NCBI GenBank assembly: GCA_043497085.1
Contig: JBIEKI010000004.1
Reading direction: 5' to 3' (one strand)
From: Thalassobacillus sp043497085
GTDB lineage: Bacteria; Bacillota; Bacilli; Bacillales; Halobacillaceae
DNA: 64,000 bases
Position numbers and translations under genes: made by a program. Position 1 is the stretch's first letter, and every line of letters starts with the position of its first letter. Below, one piece after another: positions 8,837-18,445 of the stretch. The notes beneath the pieces were generated by a model. It saw nothing but the letters and a program-made list of their open reading frames with translations. It made no database searches and was not told the DNA's origin.

Positions 8837-9597
8837 TAGGAGCCACCCTCTTTCTCAGTCGAGTGGTCATAATGTACGAGAGCAAGGGTGATATTATCTT
8901 CTCCGCCACGCTCATTTGCGATTTGGACCAGTTTGTTAGCTGCTTCTTCCAGCTCCAGGGGATTTTTCACCAGTTCAAACAATTCCTCGTCATTCAGTTT
9001 GTTCGTCAACCCATCACTGCAAAGCAGCAATACATCATTCTGTTCCCACCCTAAAGTCTTTACATCAATAGTAAGATCCGGCTCCGTGCCAAGCGCCTTC
9101 AATAAAACATTCTTACGCGGATGCTGCTCTGCATCTTCTTTGGTTATTTGCCCGGAACGCACCAGCTCATTTACTAAAGAATGATCTTCTGTTACCTGTT
9201 TGAACCCATAATGATTCGCTAAATAACATCTGCTGTCTCCAATATGTGCGATTGTAATGAACTCAGTCGTACAAATGGCAGCAACTATGGTCGTGCCCAT
9301 CCCTTTGCATTCCTCATTCGCCCTCGAATGCTCCAGAATCGTTTGGTTAATGGAATGGATGGCTTGCTCCAGCCACTCTTCTGCCTGGTCTGGTGATGTA
9401 ATTTTATCAGCACTCTGCCAATGATTATGTAAGTAGGATGTAGCCATTTCACTAGCCACATCCCCGGCTAGATGACCGCCCATTCCATCCGCTACAACGG
9501 CAAGTGTCTGGTGCCGGCCATTAACAAAAAGGCCTCCCGCATCTTCGTTATGATTTCTTACCTGGCCCCTGTCTGTCAAAAAATAACCGTTCATCAT
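8836..9597 (-). CDS. prpC: PP2C-type protein phosphatase PrpC (Stp)
   Basis: A metal-dependent Ser/Thr phosphatase that reverses PrkC action. PP2C motifs are visible in order: TDRGQVRNHNEDA (residues 8-20), VVADGMGGHLAGDVAS (35-50), HIGDSRCYLAN (117-127), LLCSDGLTNKL (192-202) and GGEDNITLALV (233-243), supplying the metal-binding Asp residues. 253 residues is normal. Two adjacent ATGs follow GAGGTGA; the second, one codon in, may be the real start. It overlaps prkC by one base downstream. Confidence 0.96.
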   Translation of the reverse strand: MMNGYFLTDRGQVRNHNEDAGGLFVNGRHQTLAVVADGMGGHLAGDVASEMATSYLHNHWQSADKITSPDQAEEWLEQAIHSINQTILEHSRANEECKGMGTTIVAAICTTEFITIAHIGDSRCYLANHYGFKQVTEDHSLVNELVRSGQITKEDAEQHPRKNVLLKALGTEPDLTIDVKTLGWEQNDVLLLCSDGLTNKLNDEELFELVKNPLELEEAANKLVQIANERGGEDNITLALVHYDHSTEKEGGS

Positions 9598-9641
9598 TTC
9601 ACCTCGTCTTCTGTTACGCTAAGTTACTATTTCATTCTGAT

Positions 9642-10991
9642 TTAATCAAGCTTGATCAGCCTTGTCAAAAAGAACCCATCGGTATCATAATGCTGTGGAA
9701 ATAGCTGCAAACCATATTCGCTTAGTCCTGGTGCCTCCCGCAACTCATCTGGAAGGTCCCTGGTGAAAGATGGGTCAATCGTATATTCAGGATGGTTGTT
9801 TAGAAACCGTTGGATGACGTGTTCGTTCTCGCGTTGGTCAACTGTACATGTACTATATACCAGCTTGCCTCCCTTTTTCAAAAGTGGAGCCATGCTTTCC
9901 AGCAATTCGTCCTGTATCGATGACAGTACCAATATATCCTTTTCCTGCTTATGATACTTGATATCAGGCTTGCTGCGAAGAACGCCAAGCCCTGAACAAG
10001 GTGCGTCGAGCAGGATTCTGTCGAAACTTTCCACTTGGTGTTTCTCACCAAGCTCGCGGCTGTCCGCCTGCACTGCTTCAATGATGTGAAGGTCGAGCTG
10101 CTTCGCTTTTTCGGAAACCAATTTTGCCTTCTTGGCATGGAGGTCGTAAGCGATGATCTTGCCTTCATTTTGCATTTTCTCAGCAATATGCGTGGTCTTT
10201 CCACCAGGAGCACTACAGGCATCCAGCACTTCCATTCCCGGTTGGACGTCCATCATCTCGCCGACTAACATGGAACTTTGATCCTGGATCGTCACGATAC
10301 CATTTTGGAATAAACCATGTTTTAGTATATTGCCTTTATGAATTAAAATTCCCTGCGGGGAAAGTTTGGAAGCTTCTACCTCAAACCCATCATTAGTCAA
10401 CTGGTCGATGACCTCTTCCCTGTCGGCTTTCATCGGCTGTACCCGGACGCTGACAACCTTGTGTGTCAGGTTGGTGTTACACATTTCCCGTGTTGTTTCC
10501 AGCCCATACATATCCACCCAACTGGCAACGAGCCATTCAGGATGACTGGTTTCGATAGCAAGTCTTTGGACCGGGTCGTGGATCTTACTGGTATCCGGCA
10601 CCCCTTCACGCTGAATATTACGTAATACTCCATTTACCAGAGAAGCGATCCCTTTATGTCCCCGTTTTTTTGAAATCTCGACAGCTTCATGGATAATGGC
10701 GTGATCCGGTACTTTATCTAGAAACTGCATTTGGTAGACAGACATATAAAGCAGCCATTTCACCCAGGATTTCACCTTTTTCTTCCCTTTGATTCTGTCA
10801 TCGACATAATAAGCGAGCAGGTTACGGCGCTGCAGTGTTCCATATACGATTTCCGTCAACAGGGCGCCATCACGCTCTGACAACTTTTCTTCTTTCATGG
10901 CCCGGTCAATCAAAACATGACTGAAGCCTCCTTGATCGCCGATTCTTGTCAGCAGATCGAGGGCTGTTTCTCGTAACGCATATTTACTCAT
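9642..10991 (-). CDS. rsmB: 16S rRNA (cytosine(967)-C(5))-methyltransferase RsmB
   Basis: RsmB methylates C967 of 16S rRNA using S-adenosylmethionine. The N-terminal NusB-like RNA-binding domain (about 1-130) is followed by the Rossmann methyltransferase domain with DACSAPGGKTTHIAE near 258, LLDAPCSGLGVLR near 330 carrying one catalytic Cys, and VYSTCTVDQRENE near 380 carrying the other. 449 residues matches the family. It overlaps the end of fmt by eight bases. Confidence 0.96.
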   Translation of the reverse strand: MSKYALRETALDLLTRIGDQGGFSHVLIDRAMKEEKLSERDGALLTEIVYGTLQRRNLLAYYVDDRIKGKKKVKSWVKWLLYMSVYQMQFLDKVPDHAIIHEAVEISKKRGHKGIASLVNGVLRNIQREGVPDTSKIHDPVQRLAIETSHPEWLVASWVDMYGLETTREMCNTNLTHKVVSVRVQPMKADREEVIDQLTNDGFEVEASKLSPQGILIHKGNILKHGLFQNGIVTIQDQSSMLVGEMMDVQPGMEVLDACSAPGGKTTHIAEKMQNEGKIIAYDLHAKKAKLVSEKAKQLDLHIIEAVQADSRELGEKHQVESFDRILLDAPCSGLGVLRSKPDIKYHKQEKDILVLSSIQDELLESMAPLLKKGGKLVYSTCTVDQRENEHVIQRFLNNHPEYTIDPSFTRDLPDELREAPGLSEYGLQLFPQHYDTDGFFLTRLIKLD

Positions 10992-11931
10992 TGGCTTCTC
11001 CTAACTTTTCGCCTTGTTCCAGCTGACTTCCTGCCCCATTCAGGAAATCGACCGCTGACATTCGTTTTTTTCCTGAAGGCTGTAATTCCGTGATCTTGAG
11101 GCCTTTTCCATCACCGGTGGTAACGACAAAGCCGTCTTCCTGAATGTCCACGATTTCACCTGGCTCGCCGTTTCCAGGGACACTCGTTTTTTCGCCCCAC
11201 CAAATTTTCATCGGCCTGCCTCTCCAATAAGTGTAGGCAACCGGCCATGGGTGCAACCCTCGAATCTGATTATAGACGGTGACATGGTCACTGCTCCAAT
11301 CGATTTCCTCTTGCCCTCGTTTAATATTGGACGCGAAGGTGGCTGATGATTCATCCTGCTTCTCCGGTTCGATTTCACCGGCCAGCAATGGTGGAAGTGT
11401 CTCATGTAATAACGCTGCTCCTGCTTGAGCAAGTTTGTCATGTAACGTACCGACATGGTCTTCTTCCTGGATCGCTACCCTGACCTGAGAAAGGATATCG
11501 CCGGCATCCAGCTTTTCCACCATATACATAATGGTGATCCCAGTTTCTTTTTTTCCTTGCAGAATAGCGTAATGAATCGGCGCGCCTCCACGCAGTTCAG
11601 GAAGTAAGGAAGCATGTACATTGATACAACCATGTTTAGGTGCTTCCAGTAACGATTTCGGCAAAATTTGGCCAAAGGCCGCAGTAACAATCAATTCAGG
11701 CTCATAGGCAAGGACTTTTTCAAATTCATCACGGATTTTTTCCGGCTGAAAGACAGGGATGCCATGTTTTTCGGCGGCCGTTTTTACAGGCGGCGGCGTC
11801 ATGACCTTTTTTCTTCCTTTTGGCCTGTCCGGCTGTGTGACGGCCAGTACGATTTCATATCCGTCGTCGATTAATTGTTCCAATACGGGAACGGCAAAAT
11901 CAGGCGTTCCCATAAATGCGATTTTTGTCAT
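10984..11931 (-). CDS. fmt: Methionyl-tRNA formyltransferase
   Basis: Fmt formylates initiator Met-tRNA using 10-formyl-tetrahydrofolate. Visible are FMGTPDFAVPVLE at the N-terminus, the catalytic region INVHASLLPELRGGAPIHYA near 107-126 with Asn, His and the SLLP signature, and the OB-fold C-terminal domain (HPWPVAYTYWRGRPMKIWW near 220-240). 315 residues is normal. The deformylase gene def, which normally precedes fmt in Bacillus, is absent: priA ends 17 bases upstream. Confidence 0.97.
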   Translation of the reverse strand: MTKIAFMGTPDFAVPVLEQLIDDGYEIVLAVTQPDRPKGRKKVMTPPPVKTAAEKHGIPVFQPEKIRDEFEKVLAYEPELIVTAAFGQILPKSLLEAPKHGCINVHASLLPELRGGAPIHYAILQGKKETGITIMYMVEKLDAGDILSQVRVAIQEEDHVGTLHDKLAQAGAALLHETLPPLLAGEIEPEKQDESSATFASNIKRGQEEIDWSSDHVTVYNQIRGLHPWPVAYTYWRGRPMKIWWGEKTSVPGNGEPGEIVDIQEDGFVVTTGDGKGLKITELQPSGKKRMSAVDFLNGAGSQLEQGEKLGEANE

Positions 11932-11948
11932 ATTTGGCGGCTCCCTTC

Positions 11949-14366
11949 TTACATGAGCTGATATGGTTGAAAATCAATCGAAATCTGCAGCTCATTCTTT
12001 CTAATTTCTTCATCATAATAATGCAGTACTTTTTTCAATAATTTCCGCTGCTCTGGTTCTTGCTTGTATTTTATCATGCATTGAAACCGATATCTATCTT
12101 TGATCCGCGCAAGGGCAGAAGGGGTGGGGCCGAGAATGGTGGCTCCATCCGACAGCTTACCTTTCAGGAACTTGCATATTTTCTGGGTGACCTCCTGGGC
12201 TTTCAACTGATTAGGGTGGGAAACGGTAATCAACGTCAAAAAATAAAAAGGCGGATATTGAAATGCCTTTCGGAGTTTCATTTCATGATTGAAAAATTGC
12301 GTGTAATCATACTGACTGGCAAGCTCAATGCTGTAATGTTCCGGTGTATATGTCTGAACGATCACTTCGCCCGGCTTCAAATGCCGCCCGGCTCGTCCAC
12401 TGACCTGCGTCAATAGTTGAAATGTTTTTTCGGCTGAACGGAAATCAGGGAGATTCAATAGAGAATCTGCTGTCAGAACCCCTACCAGTGTCACGTTTTG
12501 GAAGTCCAGACCTTTGGCAATCATTTGTGTGCCCAATAGAATATCTGCTTCACCCCGGCCGAATTGGGACAGAAGTTTTTCATGGGCGCCTTTCCTTCTG
12601 GTCGTATCGACATCCATCCGTACTACTCTTGCTTCCGGCAGCAATTGCTGCAGATTTTCCTCCACTTTTTGTGTTCCGGTGCCGAAATAGCGAATCGAAT
12701 CACTTTCACATTCCGGACACCTGCTTGGCAGGGGTTCATCATAGCCACAATAGTGGCATTTTAACCGTTCCTGTCTGCGATGATACGTGAGCGCGATATC
12801 ACAGTGTGGACACTCGCTGACATAACCGCAATCCCGGCACATCACGAATGTTGAATAACCGCGCCGGTTCAAAAACAGAACCACCTGTTCTTTTCGCCTG
12901 AGTCGTTCCTCCATACTTTCCATCAACGCCCTGGAAAACATCGAGCGGTTGCCGGCATGCAATTCCTCCCGCATGTCGACTAATTCTACTTCCGGCATCG
13001 TGGCATCGTTCATCCGTTTGGATAGTGTCAACAGCTGGTAGTTTCCTTTTTTAGCACGGGCAAAGGTTTCCAGTGTAGGCGTCGCGCTCCCGAGTATGAC
13101 TGGACACTGATGGCGTTCTCCGCGGTAAATGGCAACGTCCCTTGCATGGTACCGGGGGTGATCTTCTTGTTTATAGCTTGTTTCGTGCTCTTCATCAATA
13201 ATGATAATGCCAAGATTCGTAAAGGGTGCGAATATGGCCGAGCGGGCGCCCACAACCACCTGAACTTCTTTTCGTTGGATTTTCCGCCATTCATCATATT
13301 TCTCGCCTGCTGATAACGCACTATGCATGACAGCAACCCGGGAGCCGAACCTCCCTTTAAAACGCTCTACCATCTGTGGGGTCAGAGCTATCTCAGGAAC
13401 GAGCATGACCGCTTCCATTCCTTTATCGATCACCTGTTGTATCGACTGTAAGTAAACTTCCGTTTTACCACTACCGGTAACGCCGTGCAGCAGCATTACT
13501 TCATGACGGTCATCTTCAATGCTGGCGAGAACCGGAGCAATCGCTTCCTGCTGTTCTTCTGTCAGGGCAAACGGCTCGGTACGTTCGAATTGTCTATTTT
13601 GATAAGGGTCCCTGTATACTTCCTGTTTGAATTCTTCAAGAAGCCCTTTTTCTATTAATGGCTTTAATGACGCACGGGTAGTCGATAACTGTTGCAGCAA
13701 ATGCTTCTGAGATACAGGTTCTGGATTATCAATAAAAAATTGGACGATTTCTTTTTGCTTCACTGCCTGCTTCGGCAAATCAATCGTCGCTTCTTCTAAT
13801 TCCATTGGTTCTTTTCCTGGCTGTATCATTCTGGTCGTTTTCTTCGTTTCCTTGCTTTTGACCTCGTAATGGACATCAATCAGACCATCATGAATCGTTT
13901 TTTGCAGCTGGCGATAACTGATGCCTGTCTGCTCGAACTCTTCAAAATCAATCACGTCACGGCCGGCAAAAAGCTGCTCTAAAGCTTCAGGGAGCAGTTC
14001 TTCATCCTGGCGCCATAACTCTTTTCTATATTTAGCCTTAAGGACCTGTGGGAGCATGACCTGGAATGATGAAATATAGAAGCTCAACGTCTGTTCTGTC
14101 AGCCATTTTCCGAGTCCGATCAGTTCTTTGGTTAAAATCGGAGTAAGATCAAGTACATCGGAAACAGGCTTCAGTTTATCGAACTCACTTTCATCGGTGA
14201 GGGCTACAACGTACCCCATGACTTTCCTTGGTCCGAATGGAACAATGACCCGGACACCTGGCTGGACGATACCTTGATATTTAGACGGAATTCGATAATC
14301 AAAGGGGCGATTGGTCTGTGAAGATGGGACATCCACGACGACACGGGCAATGTCTAAACTACTCAT
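11949..14366 (-). CDS. priA: Primosomal protein N' (replication restart helicase PriA)
   Basis: PriA recognises stalled forks and reloads the replicative helicase. The N-terminal 3'-DNA-binding and winged-helix parts (about 1-270) precede a helicase core with Walker A GVTGSGKTEVYL near 300 and DEEHETSYKQ near 395. Zinc-binding Cys pairs are visible in CRDCGYVSECPHCDIALTY and CHYCGYDEPLPSRCPEC (about 510-555), followed by the motif region GTQMIAKGLDF near 600. 805 residues is normal. The start overlaps the coaBC stop by eight bases. Confidence 0.97.
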   Translation of the reverse strand: MSSLDIARVVVDVPSSQTNRPFDYRIPSKYQGIVQPGVRVIVPFGPRKVMGYVVALTDESEFDKLKPVSDVLDLTPILTKELIGLGKWLTEQTLSFYISSFQVMLPQVLKAKYRKELWRQDEELLPEALEQLFAGRDVIDFEEFEQTGISYRQLQKTIHDGLIDVHYEVKSKETKKTTRMIQPGKEPMELEEATIDLPKQAVKQKEIVQFFIDNPEPVSQKHLLQQLSTTRASLKPLIEKGLLEEFKQEVYRDPYQNRQFERTEPFALTEEQQEAIAPVLASIEDDRHEVMLLHGVTGSGKTEVYLQSIQQVIDKGMEAVMLVPEIALTPQMVERFKGRFGSRVAVMHSALSAGEKYDEWRKIQRKEVQVVVGARSAIFAPFTNLGIIIIDEEHETSYKQEDHPRYHARDVAIYRGERHQCPVILGSATPTLETFARAKKGNYQLLTLSKRMNDATMPEVELVDMREELHAGNRSMFSRALMESMEERLRRKEQVVLFLNRRGYSTFVMCRDCGYVSECPHCDIALTYHRRQERLKCHYCGYDEPLPSRCPECESDSIRYFGTGTQKVEENLQQLLPEARVVRMDVDTTRRKGAHEKLLSQFGRGEADILLGTQMIAKGLDFQNVTLVGVLTADSLLNLPDFRSAEKTFQLLTQVSGRAGRHLKPGEVIVQTYTPEHYSIELASQYDYTQFFNHEMKLRKAFQYPPFYFLTLITVSHPNQLKAQEVTQKICKFLKGKLSDGATILGPTPSALARIKDRYRFQCMIKYKQEPEQRKLLKKVLHYYDEEIRKNELQISIDFQPYQLM

Positions 14367-15555
14367 GAGGCCAATCCAACTTAATCTGGTTGAATATGGT
14401 TTGTGCCAATTGTTTTTTACTCATCATCGGCAGTTCTGTTTCTTCGAACTTATGATTGATGTATACCGCTCTATTCGTATCATGTCCGAACCCTGCCCCT
14501 TCAGCAGCCACATTATTAATTACGATGGCATCCAGGTTTTTCTTTTCGAGCTTTTCTTTCCCATAACGGACGGGATTGTCCGTTTCCGCTGCAAAACCTA
14601 CGAGGTACTGCCGGTCCTTTTCTTCACCCAGCTTCTTCAGTATATCTTTGGTCCGTTCCATTTCAACGACGTAATCGCCAGGTTGTTTTTTCATTTTTTT
14701 ATCATAAGTGACTGCCGGACGGTAATCAGCGACAGCAGCCGATTTAATGACAATATCCTGACCCTTGTAATTAGCAATGACTGCCTGATACATTTCCTCT
14801 GCTGTTGTCACATCAACCCGGTTCACCCCTGCAGGCGTTTCCAGCTGCACTGGTCCTGCAACAAGAGTCACCGTTGCACCTAGCCTTGCTGCTTCCTCTG
14901 CTAAAGCAAAGCCCATTTTACCGGAAGACGGGTTTGTGAAATAACGGACCGGATCGATCTTTTCCCGGGTTGGTCCAGCCGTGATCAATACGCGCTTACC
15001 GTGCAGCCAGCCAGGGGAATCAATATTTTCTAATACCTGTACAATCGATTCCGGCTCTTCCAGCCGTCCTTTGCCAACATAGCCGCATGCGAGGTACCCT
15101 TCTCCAGGTTCAATGAATTTGTAGCCCCATTGCTCCAGTGTGTTCATGTTTTTAATGACAGCAGGGTGTGCATACATATGTACATTCATCGCTGGTGCTA
15201 CATAGACAGGCGCTTCTGTCGCAAGCAGTGTCGTAGAAAGCATATCATCCGCGATTCCATTAGCAAGCTTACCGATAATATTGGCTGTAGCTGGTGCAAT
15301 CAAAAATAAATCCGCCCAATCCGCGAGGTCTATATGCGCAATGTAGCGGGGGTCTTTTTCATCGAAAGTATCTGTATAGACTGGATTGCGCGACAAGGCC
15401 TGGAACGTCAGCGGCGTAACGAATTCCCTTGCACTTTCTGTCATGATTACTTTGACCTCGGCGCCCGCCTGGACCAGCTTGCTTGTCAATGCGCTCGCTT
15501 TATAAACGGCGATTCCTCCGGAAACACCGAGTACAATCCGCTTTCCCTTGAGCAT
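14359..15555 (-). CDS. coaBC: Bifunctional phosphopantothenoylcysteine decarboxylase / synthetase
   Basis: CoaBC joins cysteine to 4'-phosphopantothenate and decarboxylates the product in coenzyme A synthesis. The flavin-dependent CoaC part (1-190) shows VSGGIAVYKA near 10, the catalytic His in ISHID-type AHIDLADWADLFLIAPATAN and the substrate clamp ACGYVGKGRLEEP near 156. The CoaB part (190-398) begins KRVLITAGPTREKIDPVRYF and has KMKKQ near 285. I use the ATG at 15555, nine bases after GGGAG; an ATG two codons upstream is too close to that site. It heads the coaBC-to-thiN run of genes. Confidence 0.95.
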   Translation of the reverse strand: MLKGKRIVLGVSGGIAVYKASALTSKLVQAGAEVKVIMTESAREFVTPLTFQALSRNPVYTDTFDEKDPRYIAHIDLADWADLFLIAPATANIIGKLANGIADDMLSTTLLATEAPVYVAPAMNVHMYAHPAVIKNMNTLEQWGYKFIEPGEGYLACGYVGKGRLEEPESIVQVLENIDSPGWLHGKRVLITAGPTREKIDPVRYFTNPSSGKMGFALAEEAARLGATVTLVAGPVQLETPAGVNRVDVTTAEEMYQAVIANYKGQDIVIKSAAVADYRPAVTYDKKMKKQPGDYVVEMERTKDILKKLGEEKDRQYLVGFAAETDNPVRYGKEKLEKKNLDAIVINNVAAEGAGFGHDTNRAVYINHKFEETELPMMSKKQLAQTIFNQIKLDWPHE

Positions 15556-15597
15556 AACCATCTTCTCCCTTTACTACTTTGTCGATATTAACTATAA

Positions 15598-15638
15598 GGA
15601 AAGCCGCGCTCAATGCTGGTGCTTAGCGCGGCTTTTCT
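15598..15638. terminator. Hairpin terminator between rpoZ and coaBC
   Basis: AAAGCCGCGCT and AGCGCGGCTTT pair perfectly across a 14-base loop, with short T-rich tails on both strands. It separates the yicC/remA/gmk/rpoZ transcript from coaBC. Confidence 0.65.
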
Positions 15639-15701
15639 TCCTACTAAAAATTTTCACTGTCACGTATCCTTGTTAAACGTGCGCTTTCGCTTTTAAAACT
15701 A

Positions 15702-16258
15702 ATGCTCTGTTAACTCTCAGTGTTGATTTTACAGTTAAAGCTCCCTTTTGCTGAAGACTCAGTTTCGAGGCTTTAGGTTGCGGTTATGGTGGCTGGGAAA
15801 ACGGATCGCTTTCCGTGGGCATGTGGTGAGCTTCCTCAGGCTTCGCCTTCCGGGATCTCACCGATCATGTTCACCCCACAGGAGTCTCACCGTTTTCCCA
15901 GCCACCACACAAGGATTAGAATCTCGAAACTCCTCTCAAGAGTGGTGTGTTTTTGAAGCAGAAAATACAATCAATTATGCATTATGAGAGGATTTTCCTT
16001 GAAATTAAATAGTACATTCAAGGCGATTTTGATTACCTTATGTGGGCAGGGGCGTTGGGGAAGGGTGAGACTCCTGCGGGAAAGGATAGACTGGCAAGAC
16101 CCCGCAGAGCTTTAGCTCGAGGAGGCTTGCCGGCTTCCCCGTGGAAAGCGAATCCTTCCCCAACGGCCCTAAGCTCCCCAAACATTATTTCGAAATAAAG
16201 TCTTCGACTTTATATTATTGAATTAGGCGTTTATGAAAAATCAACTTTTTACAGAGTC
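15702..16258. repeat. Composite palindromic element, copy A
   Basis: This 557-bp element fills the gap between rpoZ and coaBC. The left half is a palindrome with perfect 18-bp arms at 15787-15804 and 15890-15907; inside it a second stem pairs GGTGAG-type with CTCACC-type sequence. The right half is a different palindrome with 12-bp arms (CGTTGGGGAAGG at 16053-16064, its complement at 16154-16165) and an inner GGCAAG/CTTGCC stem. Outer ends resemble the terminal repeats of copy C (GCTCTGTTAA at 15704, TTACAGAG at 16249). No protein gene is inside it. The right end stops four bases before the rpoZ stop codon. Confidence 0.85.
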
Positions 16259-16262
16259 AAAA

Positions 16263-16484
16263 TTAAAATTGGCGTTCCTGGATTTCGTCGGCGAAGGAAT
16301 AAGTCAGCTTGCCTTCGCGGATTTCCTCCAGCGCGACGCCAACGAATTTATGGGACTGTGGTTTTTCGATCATCGGCTCGCCTTCCTGCTGCAGGTCACG
16401 TGCTCTGCGGGCAGACAACGTAACTAGCGTATACTTTGACTTAATCTGTTTTTGCAATGAATCGATTGATGGTTCTAACATCAT
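16263..16484 (-). CDS. rpoZ: DNA-directed RNA polymerase omega subunit
   Basis: Omega helps RNA polymerase assembly and stability. The 73 residues show MLEPSIDSLQKQIKSKYTLV, SARRARDL and KPQSHKFVGVALEEI, the standard omega core. The start codon overlaps the gmk stop (ATGA-type, three shared bases) and follows GGAGG at ten bases. A palindromic repeat element begins immediately after its stop. Confidence 0.96.
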   Translation of the reverse strand: MMLEPSIDSLQKQIKSKYTLVTLSARRARDLQQEGEPMIEKPQSHKFVGVALEEIREGKLTYSFADEIQERQF

Positions 16485-17101
16485 GATTGACCAGCCTCCA
16501 ATGCTTTTTTATATTGTTTTGCGACGCGCTCCCGTTTGCAATGCTCACTCAAAACGATCGATTGGACTTTTTTGACTGCATTGTCTACTTCGTCATTGAC
16601 GACAACATAGTCATAAGCATCCATCATCTCAATTTCTTCTCTTGCTGTATGCAGCCGGTTTTTTACTTTTTCTTCGGTTTCTGTGCCGCGGCTGACGATG
16701 CGGTCTTTCAGTTCTTCAAGGCTTGGTGGAATCAGGAAAATGAATACTCCCTGGGGGAAGTTTTGCTTGACCTGTAAGGCTCCCTGGACCTCGATTTCCA
16801 GAAATACATCTTTTCCATTTTCCAGTGTTTCTTCCACATACTCCCTCGGTGTGCCGTAATAATTGCCGACATACTCCGCGTGTTCGAGTAATTTGCCTTC
16901 AGCTATCAATCTTTCAAATTCTTCCCTGCTCTTGAAAAAATAATCGACGCCGTCGGTTTCCCCTTCCCGGGCTCCCCGGGTGGTCATTGATATGGAATAT
17001 CTCAAATCTGTCGACTGCTCGAATAAGGACTTCCTGACAGTACCTTTTCCAACGCCGGACGGACCTGAGAGAATAAATAAAATACCTTTCTCTTCAATCA
17101 C
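16481..17101 (-). CDS. gmk: Guanylate kinase
   Basis: Gmk phosphorylates GMP to GDP and is also a control point for (p)ppGpp in Firmicutes. The P-loop is LSGPSGVGKGTVRK (residues 11-24); SMTTRGAREGETDGVDYFF near 38-56 binds GMP; the lid and VVNDEVDNAVKKV region follow. 206 residues is normal. The start is GTG at 17101 with AGGAGG seven bases upstream. It lies between remA and rpoZ in the usual order. Confidence 0.97.
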   Translation of the reverse strand: MIEEKGILFILSGPSGVGKGTVRKSLFEQSTDLRYSISMTTRGAREGETDGVDYFFKSREEFERLIAEGKLLEHAEYVGNYYGTPREYVEETLENGKDVFLEIEVQGALQVKQNFPQGVFIFLIPPSLEELKDRIVSRGTETEEKVKNRLHTAREEIEMMDAYDYVVVNDEVDNAVKKVQSIVLSEHCKRERVAKQYKKALEAGQS

Positions 17102-17112
17102 TTTATGTCCTC

Positions 17113-17376
17113 CTAGTTTTCATCAGATATATCGTCATGACTGATCACCCGTTGTCCTACTGTTTCCGGTTGAACAGCGGAGAGGACGACGTGATCACTG
17201 TCGGTGATGATGACCGCACGTGTACGGCGGCCATATGTAGCATCTACTAATTTATTATTGTCCCTTGCAACAGTAATAATACGTTTAATCGGAGCGGACT
17301 CCGGAGAAACGATAGAAATTACCCGGTTGGCAGAGACGACATTTCCAAAACCTATATTAATTAACTTTAGACTCAA
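17113..17376 (-). CDS. remA: Extracellular matrix regulator RemA (DUF370)
   Basis: RemA is a small DNA-binding protein that, in B. subtilis, activates biofilm matrix and osmoprotectant operons. The 87 residues contain LINIGFGNVVSANRVISI at the N-terminus, VSPESAPIKR near 24 and DATYGRRTRAVIITDSDHV near 46-64, matching RemA nearly residue for residue. Translation starts at TTG (17376) with GGAGGAGG seven bases upstream. It sits between yicC and gmk as in B. subtilis. Confidence 0.95.
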   Translation of the reverse strand: MSLKLINIGFGNVVSANRVISIVSPESAPIKRIITVARDNNKLVDATYGRRTRAVIITDSDHVVLSAVQPETVGQRVISHDDISDEN

Positions 17377-17563
17377 AACAGTTCCTCCTCCATGACACGT
17401 TCTCTTTGCATTACTTATATTATAAGGAAAAAATGCAAGCAGTGTAAATTGTATGATTCCTGGCTGTGTTTTTCAAGCTGGTGAAGGAGGTGGCTCCATC
17501 GGACCGCTGATGAAAAACAATGCAATACTGGTACGCAGGCAGTATCATCGAAAGCTTTTTACC

Positions 17564-18445
17564 TTATTCTACATTTTGAACTTGCTCTTTTATTTTTTCA
17601 ATCTCACTTTTTAATAATACCACCCATTCACTGATTTTGGCATCATTTGATTTCGAACCGATGGTATTTACTTCCCGGTGCATTTCCTGGACGATGAAAT
17701 CCAAGCGGCGTCCGATGGCATTCGGCTTCTCTAAAGTATCAACAAATTGTTCAATATGCGAAAATAAGCGAGTGATCTCTTCCGTGATGTCCCCTTTTTC
17801 AGCCAGCAAAGCAACTTCCTGGAGAATGCGGGAGTCTTCGACCTGCAGTTCTTCCTGAGTATACTCCTCGATTCGCTGCTTGATCCTTTCCCGGTAGGTC
17901 TCAATGACCACTTCTCTGCGCTCACCAAGACCATCGACCACGTGCTTGATATTCGAAAGCCGATTCAGCATATCACGCTTCAAGGCATCACCTTCGCGCT
18001 TTCTCATCTCCATCAGCTTTAAGACAGCAGCTTCCAGTGTGGTCAGCACATGTTGCTCCCATTGCTTTTCATCGTGCTCCTGTTCCTGGACAAGAAATAC
18101 GTCTTCCAATTTAGTTACCATATCAACCGTAAGGTCACCAGTCAATTCATAATGGGACTTCAGCTCTTTTAAACGGCTGAAATATTGATCTGCTAAATCC
18201 CAGTCAAGCTTCAATTCACGCTTACCCAGCCCTTCGCCTTCAATGGTTACGAAAACATCAACCTTTCCTCTATGGATCGATTGCTGGATCACTTTTTTCA
18301 TTTTATCTTCTAAAAATAAAAATGTACGTGGCATCTTTGTCGAGATATCCAAAAAACGATGATTTACGGATCTTACTTCCAGGCTTAACCGCGCTTCTCC
18401 GAACTCCATCGTTTTTCTTCCATAACCTGTCATACTTGTTACCAT
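17564..18445 (-). CDS. yicC: YicC family endoribonuclease (YloC)
   Basis: YicC/YloC proteins are metal-dependent RNases; E. coli YicC degrades a small RNA. The 293 residues start SMTGYGRKTMEFGEARLSLE and end with the conserved segment FIVQEMHREVNTIGSKSNDA near 250-270 followed by VVLLKSEIEKIKEQVQNVE. Residues 120-240 are strongly charged and helical. It is the first gene of the yicC-remA-gmk-rpoZ run and is divergent from rqcH. Confidence 0.93.
   Translation of the reverse strand: MVTSMTGYGRKTMEFGEARLSLEVRSVNHRFLDISTKMPRTFLFLEDKMKKVIQQSIHRGKVDVFVTIEGEGLGKRELKLDWDLADQYFSRLKELKSHYELTGDLTVDMVTKLEDVFLVQEQEHDEKQWEQHVLTTLEAAVLKLMEMRKREGDALKRDMLNRLSNIKHVVDGLGERREVVIETYRERIKQRIEEYTQEELQVEDSRILQEVALLAEKGDITEEITRLFSHIEQFVDTLEKPNAIGRRLDFIVQEMHREVNTIGSKSNDAKISEWVVLLKSEIEKIKEQVQNVE

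Noticed and set aside
15562..16262. Small frames inside the composite repeat elements (for example 15748-15987 and 39700-39888)
   Set aside because: They run through palindromic sequence, differ between copies and have no ribosome site, so they are not genes.
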